The notes beneath the pieces were generated by a model. It was given only the letters and a program-made list of their open reading frames with translations. It was not told the origin of the DNA and ran no database searches. A program made the position numbers and the translations under genes. Shown piece by piece: positions 23,079-35,935 of a stretch of 64,000 nt of DNA (position 1 is its first letter; each line of letters starts with the position of its first letter). The DNA comes from Siphonodentalium dalli. Lineage: Eukaryota > Mollusca > Scaphopoda > Gadilida > Siphonodentaliidae. The stretch spans positions 144,353,954 through 144,417,953 of the forward strand of contig CP136064.1 in the NCBI GenBank assembly GCA_032622095.1. Reading direction: 5' to 3'.

Positions 23079-25523
23079 TATACTTCAATGTTTTAACATT
23101 GAAGTATATTGTAATTCTTATTTTTTTTATTATTATTATAAAACACCATATATCTCAGAAACCGCCAGGTCGATTGATTTGATATTTCCTACTCATATAC
23201 ATCCACCAACAGTTAGTTTTATTCACTTACCGCTATTTTTGTCCGACCTTGACCGTCGCCAGTAATTTTGTTGCAAATAATAGTTCGTCCTAATTTGACC
23301 AAACTCACAGGGTGGTATCGCATGGCAAAGACGATTAAGATGCAATATAAACTAGGTCAATCGGTCAAAAAATGGCGGAGTAATAGCGGTTTGATTATAG
23401 CCACATTTAAACTAGATTGAACTTTTATTGAGCTTGGATCTCTTATGGGTCAAAAATTGATTGACCGATTAGAATGATTTTTGGTACATATATAGCGTTC
23501 GTCCTTAGATATTAACCCGACTGGTGGGAATTTCGTACGACCTTGACCTTTGCACTAAACGCTCTTCATGTGTATTACTGTTTTGTACGTATCTCCTCCG
23601 GAACGGCTTGAGATATCGAGTTCGGACTTGCATTATTAGCTTCTTCTTATCATGTGCTACAAACACGCGAATGGATAGCATTTCCGGTTCGAAAGTTCGG
23701 TGTGGTCGTAGAATCGGTTAACGCTCTTTGAAAAATGTTTTTCTTCTGAATTTGAACAAATTCATAGGGCGGCATCGCTAGTCCGAACTGAAGACAACGC
23801 CGTAAAAATTGACGTCACAGTACCCGATTCAAATTTTGATTTTGGGTATCCTGCAAGGTGGGGCCTTGCCCTGATTTCTTTGAAAAAGGCGAATAGATCC
23901 AAAACGACTCTACCGATTGTCTTGATTTTTTGTACGTACATAGCTCCCGTCCTTGGCTATTGACTGGACTGGTGCGGAGTTCGTCCGACCTTGGCCTTGG
24001 CACAAAACGCTCTTCATGTTGATTACTGTTGTGTACGTATCTCCTTCGGAACGGATAGAGGTATAAAGACGGGACAACTTCGCGTGTGTAGGGTAACTAA
24101 TGCTTTCGAAGTGGTATAGCTCCGATGTGCCAAAAAAAGCTCGGTAGGTGTCGAAAATGTGATGTCGTTATTTTAAGAAATTTTCCTAGGAATTTGTTCT
24201 AACTTTATACCTATGGTCTATTGGATACGCTGATCACGAATAACGAAATATGTTTTGGATCCTAGCAAAAATGGCGGAGTTACGCCATCTTGAATATCTG
24301 AAAATCCCAGTTTTAGCAGTGTTTGTGCTATTCTGTGTTCGTTGTATGTACAGAACGGCTAGAGATACCGAGTTCGGACTTTTTTCATTAGATGCTCCAG
24401 TGTGTGTTACACACAACTTAAAAATGGTTGTGTTCGCACTTCCGGTTCAAAAGATCGGTATTGGTCGAATATTAAAACAACGCTCTTTATACGGTAACCA
24501 GAACGGCTTGCGATATCGAGACCGGAGTTTTTCCTTTATGTGCAGCTAACGGTTCGCTGTACAATGATATGGAAATGTCATATATATAACTTCCGGTTTG
24601 GGAGAAAGGGCGTGTGGGTATGTATGTCAATTGTTTTATGACGCAGATTTTTATGAAATTTGGGATGCGATGTGTGGTCGCCATTTTGAGTACGATGCCG
24701 CAATTGTTTTCGACATCGCTCCATAAATGGCTGAATTATGCGCTATTCAAAATGTTCATATACAGAGCATTCATTGTAAACGTTATTCCGAAACAGTAAG
24801 CCTGTGCGATTGTCATCAACATTTCAACTGCATAGATTTCCATGCGCAGTAAAAAGTCGCATTGCCGTTTTTCATTTTCTGTGTGTCCGTGGACTTGATG
24901 CAAGAAAATGTAAATGCTGTCATACATTTTCAAGGGTTTCCCCGTCAGTAATGTGAGTATGGCTGGCACGATTGTCATCAAACTTTCCATTGCATAGATG
25001 TCCATGCGCAGTACAATGTCGCATTGCCGTTTCTCATTGTCTGCGTGTCCGTGCTTGATAAATGGCGGAGTTAAGCCATATTCAAAATGTTCATATAGAT
25101 AACATTCATTGTAAACGTTATTTCGAAACAGTAAGCATGTGCGATTTTCATCAACATTTCAATTGCATAGATTTATATGCGCAGTACAAAGTCGCATTGC
25201 CGTTTCTCATTGTCTGTGTGTCCATGGACTTGATGCAAGAAAATGTAAATGCTGTCATATATTTTCAAGGGTTTACCTGTCAGTAACGTGAGTATGGCTG
25301 GCACGATTGTCATCAAAATTCCAATTGCATAGATGTCCATGCGCAGTACAAAGTCGCATTGCCGTTTCTCATTGTCTGCGTGTCCGTGCATGCATGGCTT
25401 GATGCCGTAAAGAGGGTGCATGGACAATTACTGAAGAGGTGCGTTTTTCTCCCCCATGTTTCTGCTTCCCCTTGGTAAACATTGAAGTATCGAAATCGCA
25501 GTGCAATTTCAATTTCATTCTAG
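23079..25523 (+). mobile_element. Helitron/Helentron-like non-autonomous element
   Basis: Opens with a 30-bp palindrome (23079-23108) whose arm is ATACTTCAAT. Near the other end the inverse ATTGAAGTAT recurs (25481-25490), followed by a hairpin GAAATCGCA-G-TGCAATTTC (25492-25510). It ends CATTCTAG at 25523. A 5' motif repeated inverted just before the terminal hairpin is the layout described for Helentron-type elements, while the CTAG end is the classic Helitron terminus. The interior has long direct repeats (about 23506-23620 with 23948-24065, and a ~335-bp repeat at 24721-25400). No Rep or helicase coding. Confidence 0.6.
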
Positions 25524-25524
25524 T

Positions 25525-26914
25525 TATACTTCCATATTTTAATATGGAAGTATATTGTTTTTATACTTCCATATTTTAATATGGAAGTATATTGTTATTC
25601 AATTTTTTATTTTTTTCCAATATTATTATTCTTAGCAATTTTGTACAATATATAGAGATCTGGAATTTCGTACGTATATAGACCTATACTAATTCTAACT
25701 GAATAGACTAAACAGAATATTGTCCGCGCTTGATTTTCAGAGTTATCTCTCATTTTTTGAACAAATGGGGTTGCTGTATCTCGAAAAGTATGAGCAGCAG
25801 AGACTCCAAATTTGGACCATATGTACAACTCAGTATGCCCTATTGGGTTTATGCATTACAATTTATGTCCGCGCTTTCGCCACAGAGTTGTCGCCCATGT
25901 TTCGCAAAACTCGATTTATTTCATATCCTATGTCTGGCTATGGTATGCAAGATATCCAGATTTGAGAGCTTCTATGCAGTTAATCATTAATTAGCATCTT
26001 GATACGAAAAAAAGTTTTGAACAGGGACGGACTTATATTTTTGGGATTTGGGTGAGGGCAAAATTTTCGTAATTTTTTTTTTGCGATGATTTCAACTATT
26101 TTTACTGTCGTGTATCTATAGGACGTACTAATGATCCTCCTAAAGAATTTTGTAAATCGGTTGAGAAATGTCCAAGTTACAGACCATCGAAAATTGTATT
26201 CATACACCAATTGAGGAGAAAGTGCTTGTGACTCTATCTCCTCCTAGACGACGCATATAAACTGGATTTGGTTTATGTGAGCGTGTTATACATAGAGAGA
26301 AGATGAAATGGTGAAATTTTGACCAAGATCCAATGAAATTTGTCCGCACTAGGGAGGGGGTCAAAATTTGTCCTTTTTTTGTTGTCTCCGATTTGAACCA
26401 AAATTGTTGTGAAGTATCTATAATATGTACTGAGGGCCACTATGGGTGAATTTTTTGAATCGGTTGACAAATGTAGAAATTGTGGCCCCTTCATTCTTAT
26501 CAAGTTTACAGAAGATGCACTGTGGATTTAAATTCCTTCAACCAATCGTCACGTTTTTGGTGTCATCCGATGGGGAATTTCTAGTACTTCTAAACGATTA
26601 CCAAATTGCCGTATTATGTCGATAGAGGCCAGAGATATTCGAAAAGTGTGTACTGAACAACATACATATTGGCCTACGTAGTAAAATATCGCCACAATAC
26701 CTCACTATATGTTAAAGGGACATCACATACGAACACAATGTCGCAAAAATTAGCTCGATATCTCGAAAATTGGCCGATATATGGCGACTTTTCTATCCGC
26801 GTCACCAAATTTCGAGGCATGGGTGGAGGTCACACCAGAACGTTCCAAATGAACACAGAAATGTCAATAAACCATACTATCGACATACCAATCAATTTCG
26901 CGCGATTCCCTTAT
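25525..26914 (+). mobile_element. Tandem Helitron/Helentron-like copies, 3' end unclear
   Basis: Two palindromic starts lie 37 bp apart (25525-25554 and 25562-25591), then ~410 bp that is repeated at 26915-27355, then ~900 bp of noncoding sequence. Overlapping frames in the shared ~410 bp are mutually exclusive and unlikely to be coding. No CTAG end was seen before 26915. Confidence 0.55.
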
Positions 26915-27350
26915 TATACTTCCATATTTTAATATGGAAGTATATTGTTATTCAATTTTTTATTTTTTTCCAATATTATTATTCTTAGCAATTTTGTAAC
27001 TCTTTTATCTCTGGAAGTACAATATATAGAGATCTGGAATTTCGTACGTATATAGACCTATACTAATTCTAACTGAATAGACTATACGGAATATTGTCCG
27101 CGCTTGATTTTCAGAGTTATCTCTCATTTTTTGAACAAATGGGGTTGCTGTATCTCGAAAAGTATGAGCAGCAGAGACTCCAAATTTGGACCATATGTAC
27201 AACTCAGTGTGCCCTATTGGGTTTATACATTACAATTTATGTCCGCGCTTTCGCCACAGAGTTGTCGCCCATGGTTCGCAAAACTCGATTTATTTCATAT
27301 TCTGTGTCTGGCTATGGAATGCAAGATATCCAGATTTGAGAGCTTCTATG
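26915..27350 (+). mobile_element. Second copy of the palindrome-start element, truncated
   Basis: Direct repeat of 25562-25975 with ~25 extra bases near 27000. It is cut at about 27350, where it joins the interior of a Helitron unit ('tatatatgtgggtacttcat'). Confidence 0.65.
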
Positions 27351-28094
27351 TATATATGTGGGTACTTCATAGAATCGAAAACGCGTGTACAGATTGAGCT
27401 AAAATTTCGTATATAAGTGTAAAATCCCACGGACACCGTCGTGTTCGCGTTTTGGAGAAGCTCAGAGCACCTCTGCTCCCTACCCAGTCATCAAAATCAC
27501 CGCAAACGCCACTTCGGGGTTAAGGCATCAACGATCTTTATATTGACCATATTCGGAGGTGTTATTGATTAACGCTCTTTACTGCAATGGACGTGGCTAA
27601 ACGACTGACCCCATGCGTCCGAAATACGGATGCGCGACGAAATGCAATTATCTCGATTAAAAAGGCAAAATTGATCTAAGAAGCGTAACTCTACGACGGG
27701 ATTAATTGACTGTCCGCTCTTTGCGGGGGTATCATAAACTGTCCGCTCTTTGCGGCGGTATCATAATTTCTCTTGATTAAAAAGTCTGTTCCTAGGAACG
27801 GGGAAGTTTAGGACGGGTACCATGAATTAACTCATTGAAAAACAAAGAATGCGTTGTCTGTCGTTCCTAGGAAGGGGGGGGGGGATTTCATCGGGTCAAT
27901 TTTTCCGCCAGAAAAAGGCACAATTAACTCATTGAAAAACAAAGAATTAGATTAAATTAAATTTAAAAACAATTAAATAAATATTATAAAATTCAAAAAA
28001 ACATAAATTAAATTTAAAAAACATTAAATTAACATTAAAAAAAAAATTAAAAAAAATAATTTAAAAAATGTCATGTTTCTGACGAACCTGCTAG
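27351..28094 (+). mobile_element. Helitron array unit 1 (5' truncated)
   Basis: Begins inside the unit after the lost 5' terminus and ends CCTGCTAG at 28094, directly followed by the TC of unit 2. The terminal hairpin CGCCAGTGGCG is deleted here. The interior has 'aattaactcattgaaaaac' phrases and a C/G-free AT run typical of the family. Confidence 0.75.
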
Positions 28095-29220
28095 TCTATA
28101 CTATATATTTTGAGACTTCGTATATATGTACTTCATAGAATCGAAAACGGTTCGCTCGATTGAGTTAAAACTTCCCATCTAAGGGTAAAAACCCACGAAC
28201 ACCGTAGTTGTCGGGTTTTGGAGAAGCTCTGAGCACCCTTTATCCACTCACAAATCACCGCAAAGGCACGGCGTGGGTTAATCAAGTGATTATTTAATGA
28301 GCGTTTGTTTTTGACGCATCGCTATAAAGAGCGTCTGTTTGCCATTCAACGTTATTTGCATCTGCAGAGAGATATACGGAACATACATTAAATTTAAAAA
28401 ACATTTGTTTCTGACCAACCCTGCGAGCACGGATGGCGCGCTTTGTTTTTACAGTATATAGTTATATACCGAAATCATCCCAGATAATCACGAATATAGC
28501 ATCACATTTCTCCCCAGATATACCGTTATGAAGCTACTGGAATCTGCCCACGGCAATGTCGGCTTATATGACATCTTTACTACACATGACAGCCGATGGA
28601 CAATTGGTCTCTATATATGTACCAAAATTACGCCGCGTTGGTGACTGTGAAATTCCAGGGAATGCCGATTGAGCTCAAACTTGCTACCTACGGGAAGTGT
28701 CATATATATGAGTGTGTCCTTTATAGACTCGAACCGATTGAGCTCAAACTTGCTAAATATTGACTGGCAAATTCCAGGGAATGCCGATTGAGCTCAAACT
28801 TGCTACCTACGGGAAGTGTCATATATATGTGTGTGTCCTTTATAGACTCGAACCGATTGAGCTCAAACTTGCTAAATACGGGAAGTGTCATGGACGGGTT
28901 CATTGAAAAACAAAAAAAATCGGGTTAAATTGAAAAACTAAATTAAAAAGGCACAATTAACTCCTTGAAAAACCAAAAAAAATCGGGTAAAATTTAAAAA
29001 CAAAAAATTAAATTAAAAAATTAAAAAGGCACAATTAACTCATTGAAAAACAAACAAATTAACTCATTAAAAAAACAAAAAATTAAATTAAAATTGTCAT
29101 GTTTCTGACTATTGCCGAAATTTGGTGCAAATGCAGCACAAGTGTCTCGGAACCTGTTGCAATTGCTTTTTCGAACAAAGCCATGGGACGAATGCCGCCA
29201 GTGGCGGGCTAACCTGCTAG
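28095..29220 (+). mobile_element. Helitron array unit 2
   Basis: Starts TCTATACTATATATTTTGAG and ends with hairpin CGCCAGTGGCG then GGCTAACCTGCTAG. Contains two to three ~105-bp internal repeats (28644-28890) around 'gattgagctcaaacttgct'. Nearly identical in order and sequence to unit 14 (47832-48887). Confidence 0.85.
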
Positions 29221-30083
29221 TCTATACTATATATTTTGAGACTTCGTATATGTGTGTGTGTGTACTTCATAGAATCCAAAACGCGTGTACAGATTGAGAT
29301 CAAATTTCGTATGTAAGTGTAAAATCCCACCGACACCGCCGTAGTCGTGTTTTCGAGAAGCCCTGAGCACCCTTTATCCACTCCCAAATTACCGCAAAGG
29401 CACGGCGGGGGGTTAAGGCAATAACGCTCTTTATCTATACCTTATACGGAGGTTTTAACAATTAACGCTCTTTATTGCAATGGACGTGGCTAAACGATAC
29501 CCCATGCGTCCGATGCGGATTCCAATGGACGTGGCTAAACGACTGACCCCATGCGTCCGAAATACGGATGCGGACGAAATGCAACTAAAAAGGCAGAATT
29601 GATCTAAGAGCTCGAAATATTATGCAGAGGGATTTCACGACGGGATTAATTGACTGTCCGCTCTGAAGTTTAGGACGGGGAGGACGGGTACCATGAATTA
29701 ACTCATTGAAAAACAAAGAATGCGTTATCTCGCAAACGGGTGGAGCTATCGACTTGAAATTTGCTATGTGAATGTATCTTGCCCCGGATACAAATTTTAT
29801 CGGGTCGCCGAGTCCGTGCGACGCCAGCTTCGCGCATGCGCAGACGAGATCTCGGAAACCGGTGGAGCTATCGACTTGAAATTTGGTATGTGAATGTATC
29901 TTGCCCCGGGTACGAATTTTATCGGGTCGTCGAGCCCGTGCGACGCAAGCTTCGCGCATGCGCAGACCAGATCTCGGAAACGGGTGGAGCTATCGACTTG
30001 AAATTTGGTTAAATTAAAAAAATGTCATGTTTCTGAAACAAAGCCATGAGACGAATGCCGCCAGTGGCGGGCTAACCTGCTAG
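29221..30083 (+). mobile_element. Helitron array unit 3, with family-B core inside
   Basis: Standard 5' TC start and CTAG end. 29730-30010 holds two to three copies of a ~125-bp module ('gtgcgacgccagcttcgcg', 'ggagctatcgacttgaaatt') that belongs to a second Helitron family, here without its ends. Confidence 0.8.
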
Positions 30084-30863
30084 TCTCCTATATATTTTGA
30101 GACTTCCGTATATGTGTACTTTATAGAATCGAAAACGGCTGGACCGATTGACCTCAAACTTCCCATCTAAGGGTAAAAACACACGGGAATGGTCGTCGCG
30201 GCGTTTTGGAGAAGCTCCGAGCACCCGTTCTCCACTCTCAGTCACAACAACGGCACTGTGGGGTTAATCGCGTTGATCGTTAAAGAGCGTTCGTATGCGC
30301 ATTGTCGTTGATAAAGAGCGTCCATATACACGACGAGTATAAATACGGCCCCATTGACCGTCTCGAGGCGAAATTTCGTACTTAATTTCGTACTTAGGGC
30401 TTCCTAGGAACGGGGGGGGGGAGATTTTCATCGGGTCAGTTTTTCCGCCCGATGTGATTTCACCTTGAAACTGGTACCCACAATGATATATATGTGTGTG
30501 TCCTTTATAGACTCGAACCGATTGAGCTCAAACTTTCTACCTACAGGAAGTGTCATGGACGGGTTAAATTGTGACCCCGACCTGACCTTGACCTTGAAAA
30601 TGATCAATTCAAGGTCAAATCGGGTCAAATTGAAAAACTAAAAATTTAATTAATACATTAACTCATTGAAAAAAAAAAATTTAAATTTATCAAAAAAGTC
30701 ATTGAAAAACAAAAAATTTAATTAAAAAATTAATTAAAAAAAATACTTAAACAGGCACAATTAACTCATTGAAAAACAAAAAAAATTATTAAAAAATTAA
30801 TTAAAAAAAAAATAATTGTCATGTTTCTGACGATTGCCGCCAGTGGCGGGCTTAACCTACTAA
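30084..30863 (+). mobile_element. Helitron array unit 4 (ends CTAA)
   Basis: Starts TCTCCTATATATTTTGAG. The 3' terminus reads CTAA instead of CTAG, which still fits the CTRR rule for Helitrons. The next unit begins with TC at 30864. Confidence 0.8.
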
Positions 30864-30895
30864 TCTATCTATCTACTATATATTTTGAGACTTCC

Positions 30896-30934
<39 letters not shown>
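30896..30934. repeat. (TA)n microsatellite
   Basis: About 39 bp of alternating TA in the 5' part of Helitron unit 5. Other units have shorter TA runs at the same place, so the run expanded within the element. Confidence 0.9.
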
Positions 30935-30945
<11 letters not shown>

Positions 30946-31491
30946 ATATATGTGGGTACTTCATAGAATCGAAAACGAATGGTCGGATCGAGCTCAAACT
31001 TCGAAAATAAGGGTAAAATCCCACGGACACCGTAGTTGTCGCGTTTTGGAGAAGCTCTGAGCACCCTTTCTCCACTCCCAATTATCAAAATCACCGCGAA
31101 CGGCACTGCGGTGGTTAATCAAGTGATAATTTAATGAGCGTTGTATATGACGCGTCGCTATAAAAAGAGCGTTTGTTTGCAATTCAACGCAACGCAGAGA
31201 TATACGGGAACAATATTTTGAGTGCTCTCCGCATTCTCGATTGAGTTCAAACTTCCCATCTAACGGTAAAATCCCACGGACACCGTAGTTGTCGCGTTTT
31301 GCAGAAGCTCTGAGCACCCTTTCTCCACTCCCAATCATCAAAATCATCGCGAACGGCACTGTCTACATTGCGTCATTATACAGACATGAGCGTGTTGTGT
31401 GATTCTTACATACTTGGGGCTTCCTAGGAACGCGGATCGGGTAAGTTTTTCCACCCTAGGTGATGTTCACCTTGAAACGGGTACCCACAAA

Positions 31492-31911
31492 TCTCATATA
31501 TATTTTGAAGACCTCTGTCTGTATGTTTGTTTGTCTGTATGTTTGTTTGTCATTGATACAAATCTACGATTCTCGGCCGATCGGGACGAAACTTGGTACG
31601 TGTGTGTAGTTTGACCAGGCGGTGGACGTTGTCGTATTGGCGAGCCCGTGCGGCGCCCGTGCAGCGCATGCGCAGACGAGATCTCTGAAACGGGTGGAGC
31701 TATCGACTTGAAATTTGGTATGTAAATGTATCTTGACCCGAATACGAATTTTATCGGGTCGCCGAGCCCGTGCGACGCCATCTTCGCACATGCGCAGACC
31801 AGATCTCGGAAACGGGTAGAGCTATCGACTTGAAATCGTCGGGCTGGGTAGAGCTATCGACTTGAAATTTGGTTTTTGAATAGCCCGGACAACGTCGGGC
31901 TCATTGGCTAG
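31492..31911 (+). mobile_element. Nested family-B non-autonomous Helitron, 420 bp
   Basis: Starts TCTCATATATATTTTGAAG and ends with a hairpin (AGCCCG ... CGGGCT) followed by CATTGGCTAG. It sits exactly between A and T of the host sequence 'cacaaa|ttatatat', the target preference of Helitrons. Unit 11 has the uninterrupted 'cacaaattatatat' at about 44943. The interior is ~125-bp modules with 'cgggtggagctatcgactt'. Confidence 0.85.
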
Positions 31912-32275
31912 TTATATATATGCGTGTTGTGTGATTCTTACGTACTTAGGGCTTCCTATGAACGCGGATCGGGTCAGTTTTTCCGCCCTAGGTGATTTTC
32001 ACCTCGAAACGGGTACCCACAAATTATATATATATGTGTGCATGTGTCCTTTATAGACTCGAACCGAGCTCACACTTGCTACCTACGGGAAGTGTCATGA
32101 ACGGGTTAAATTGTGACCCCGACCTTACCTTGACCTTGCAAATGATCAATTCAAGGTCAAATCGGGTAAAATATTGAAAAACCAAAAATTAATTTAAAAA
32201 AAAAAAAATTTAAATTCAAAAAATTAAATTGTCATGTTTCTGACCAACCACGCCAGTGGCGGGCTAACCTGCTAG

Positions 32276-32962
32276 TCTCTTCTATATATTTTGAGAACTC
32301 CTTGTATTCGAGAGATAGCCCACACCCTCCGGACCTCAATGATATGATCGTGAATGAGTATTGATATACCCCACTAAACTTTGACAAACACCAGTAATGG
32401 TGTGTAGATCATTTACATATCTCTCCTATATATTTTAATACAATCTATCTAATTTACATATCTCTCTTATATATTTATGTTTGTGTGTGTGTTGTACTTC
32501 ATACAAATCTACGATTCTCGACCGATCGGGACGAAACTTGGTACGTGTGTGTAGTTTGACCAGGCGGTGGTCGTTGTCGTATTGGCGAGCCCGTGCGACG
32601 CCCGTGCAGCGCATGCGCAGACGAGATCTCGGAAACGGGTGGAGCTATCGACTTGAAATTTGCTATGTGAATGTATCTTGCGCCGGGTACAAATTTTATC
32701 GGGTCGCCGAGCCCGTGCGACGCCCGTGCAGCGTATGCGCAGACCAGATCTCGGAAACGGGTGGAGCTATCGACTTGAAATTTGGCATGTGAATGTATCT
32801 TGCGCCGGGTACAAATTTTCATGCGCAGACCAGATCTCGGAAACTGGTGGAGCTACCGGGTACAAATTTTTCTTATTGAAACGCGTGGAGCTAAAAATAA
32901 AAAAAATATATATATAAATGTCATGTTTCGGACAAGCCGCCGGTGGCGGGCTAACCTGCTAG
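32276..32962 (+). mobile_element. Helitron array unit 6, mixed A/B
   Basis: Starts TCTCTTCTATATATTTTGAG and ends with CGGTGGCGGG then CTAACCTGCTAG. Most of the body (32478-32880) is family-B sequence: 'accgatcgggacgaaacttg' followed by two and a half ~125-bp modules. This suggests recombination between the two families. Confidence 0.8.
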
Positions 32963-35053
32963 TACTATATATTTTGAGAACTCCGTATATATATATGTGT
33001 GTGTGTGTGTGTGTATATGTGTACTTCATGGAATCGAAAACGAGTGGACAGATTGAGCTCAAATTTCGTATATAAGTGTAAAAACCCACGGACACCGTCG
33101 GCGTCGCGTTTCGGAGAAGCTCAGAGCACCCGTTCTCCAATCTCAGTCATAAAAAACGGCACTGCGGTGGTTAATCAAGTGATAATTTAATGAGCGTTTG
33201 TTTTTGACGCATCGCTATAAAGAGCGTCTGTTTACCATTCAACGTTATTAGTGTCTGCAGAGAGATATACGGGAACAATACTTTTGAGTGGTTTGAGGGG
33301 GGTGGTAGTTAGTGTGGATATAGGCATAATGCTTCTCAGAAATCCCGGTTACAAACCAACACTCACAATTTCGTCTTTTGCATCAGATACCAACACCTCG
33401 ATCGATCGGGACGAAACTTGGTACGTGAGTGTAGTTTCACCAGGTGGTCGTCGTTGTCGTATTGGCGAGCCCGTGCGACGCCCGTGCAGCGCATGCGCAG
33501 ACGAGATCTCGGAAACGGGTGGAGCTATTGACTTGAAATTTGGTATCTGAATGTAAATTGCCCCGGATACGCATTTTATCGGGTCGCCGAGCCCGTGCGA
33601 CGCCAGCTTCGCGCATGTTCAGATTAGATCTCGGAAACGGGTTGAGCTATCGACTTGAAATTTGGTACGTGAATGTATCTTGCCCCGGATACGAATTTTA
33701 TAGGGTCGCTGAGCCCGTGCGACGCCAGCTTCGCGCATGCGCAGACCAGATCTCGGTAACGGGTGGAGCTATCGACTTGAAATTTGGTTTTTGAATAGCC
33801 CGGACAACGTCGGGCTCAACAATTTTTCATCGGGTTAGTTCTTTCCGCCCGATGTACCTTAAATCTTTTAGGGACGGGTACCATAATTTCTCTTTATTAA
33901 AAAGGCACAATTAACTCGTTGAAAAGCCAAAAAAATGTGGCTGGCTCGATTGAGTTCAAACTTCCCATCTAAGGGTAAAAACCCACGCACACCGTAGTTG
34001 TCGCGTTTTGGAGAATCTCTGAGCACCCTTTCTCCACTCGCAATCATCAAAATCACCGCAAACGCCACTTCGGGGGTTAAGGCATCAACGATTTTATATT
34101 GACCATATTCGGAGGTGTTAAGGATTAACGCTCTTTATTACAATCGAAGCTGCTAAAAGGCTACCCATGCGTAAAATACGGATGCAAAACGAAACGCGGA
34201 ATGCAATTATATCGATTAAAAAGGCAGAATTGATCTAAGAAGCGTTTGTTTACAATTCAACGCAACCTTATCGCTCGAAATATTATGCAGAGAGATTTCA
34301 CGACGGGCCGTATATATTTATATGTGTGTATGTGTGTGTGTGTATATGTGTACTTTATAGAATCGAAAACGGCTGACTCGATTGAGTTCAAACTTCCCAT
34401 CTAAGGGTAAAAACCCACGGACACCGTAGTTGTCTCGTTTTGGAGAAGCTCTGAGCACCCTTTCTCCACTCCCAATCATCAAAATCACCGCAAACGCCAC
34501 TTCGGGTGTTAAGGCATCAACGATCTTTATATTGACCATATTCGGAGGTGTTAAGGACCAACGCTCTTTATTACAATCGAAGCTGCTAAACGGCTACCCA
34601 TGCGTAAATCAGGTTGCAAAACGAAACGCGGAATGCAATTATATCGATTAAAAAGGCAGAATTGATCTAAGAAGCGTTTGTTTACAATTCAACGCAACCT
34701 TATCGCTCGAAATATTATGCAGAGAGATTTCACGACGGGATTAATTGACTGTCCGCTCTTTTCGGGGAATACTGGGAAGTTTAGGACGGGTACCATGAAT
34801 TAACTCATTGAAAAACAAAGAATGCGTTGACTGTCGTTCCTAGGAAAGGGGGGATTTCATCGGGTCAATTTTTCCGCCAGAAAAAGGTACAATTAACTCA
34901 TTGAAAAACAAAGAATTAAATTAAATTAAATTCAAAAAAACATAAATTAAATTTAAAAAACATTAAATTAATATTAAAAATAAAAAAAAACAAAATAATT
35001 TTTAAAATGTCATGTTTCTGACCAACCACGCCAGTGGCGGGCTAACCTGCTAG
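32963..35053 (+). mobile_element. Helitron array unit 7, composite
   Basis: The start has lost TC (TACTATATATTTTGAG). The unit contains an incomplete family-B copy (about 33380-33815, with the AGCCCG/CGGGCT hairpin but no CTAG). It also holds a ~430-bp direct repeat of family-A interior (33940-34315 and 34370-34740). It ends CTAG at 35053 and is best read as two or three collapsed units. Confidence 0.75.
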
Positions 35054-35935
35054 TCTACTATATAATTTGAGACTTCCGTATATATATATGTGTGTATATA
35101 TATATGTGTGTGGGTACATCATAGAATCGAAAACGCGTGTACGGATTGAGCTCAAATTTCGTATATAAGTGTAAAAACCCACGGGGATCGTCGGGGTCGA
35201 ATTTTGGAGAAGCCCAGAGCACCGATTCTCCCTTCCCAATCATCAAAATCACCGCAAACGCCACTTCGGGGGTTAAGGCATCAACGATCTTTACTTTGAC
35301 CATATTCGGAGATATTAACGATCAACGCTCTTTATTGCAATGGACATTGCTAAACAACTACCCCATACGTCCGAAATACGGATGAGAACCGCGAAATGCA
35401 ATTATCTCGATTAAAAAGACAGAATTGGTATGAGAAGCGTTTGTTTACAATTCAACGCAACCTTATCGCTCGAAATATTATGCAGAGAGATTTCACGACG
35501 GGATTAATTGACTGTCCGCTCTTTTCGGGGACTACGGGGAAGTTTAGGACGTGTACCATGAATTAACTCATTGAAAAACAAAGAATGCGTTGTCTGTCGT
35601 TCCTAGGAAGGGAAGTTTAGATCGGGTGCCATGAATTGACTCATTGAAAAACAAAGAATGCGTTGTCTGTCGTTCCTAGGAAGGGGGGATTTCATCGGGT
35701 CAATTTTTCCGCCAGAAAAAAAATTAAAAATAAAACAAAAATTAAATTATAAAAAAGAATTAAAATTAAATAAATATTAAAAAATTCCAAAAAACATAAA
35801 TTAAATTTAAAAAACATTAAATTAATATTAAAAATAAAAAAAATTAATTTTTAAATAAAATATAAATAGAACAAAATAATTAAAAAAAATGTCATGTTTC
35901 TGACCAACCACGCCCGTGGCGGGCTAACCTGCTAG
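35054..35935 (+). mobile_element. Helitron array unit 8
   Basis: TC start, CTAG end, hairpin CGCCCGTGGCG just before the end. From 35213 onward it is nearly identical to 41880-42618, the tail of unit 9, including a doubled 'gttcctaggaaggg' block. Units 8 and 9 therefore descend from one unit. Confidence 0.85.

Larger units (their letters stand above)
30864..32275 (+). mobile_element. Helitron array unit 5, host of a nested Helitron
   Basis: Starts TCTATCTATCTACTATATAT, has a (TA)n run at 30896-30934, and ends GGGCTAACCTGCTAG. It closely matches unit 11 but has a family-B Helitron at 31492-31911. About 95 bp of the left flank (roughly 31394-31491) is repeated to the right of the insert (about 31923-32024). 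Confidence 0.85.

Noticed and set aside
25720-25994. Overlapping plus-strand frames repeated at 27094-27416
   Set aside because: Three overlapping frames are all open in both copies because the region is a recent repeat. No single frame is favoured.
30869-31106. Frames starting in the TA run and continuing into the Helitron unit
   Set aside because: Present with altered frames in every unit. They follow the repeat and show no domain or frame preservation.
31570-31600. GACGAAAC in family-B Helitron sequence as a second hammerhead
   Set aside because: It looks like the GAAA side of a hammerhead, but no CTGATGA with a helix II precedes it and no matching GTC/helix III follows. The same holds at 22455, 32528, 33410 and 50520.
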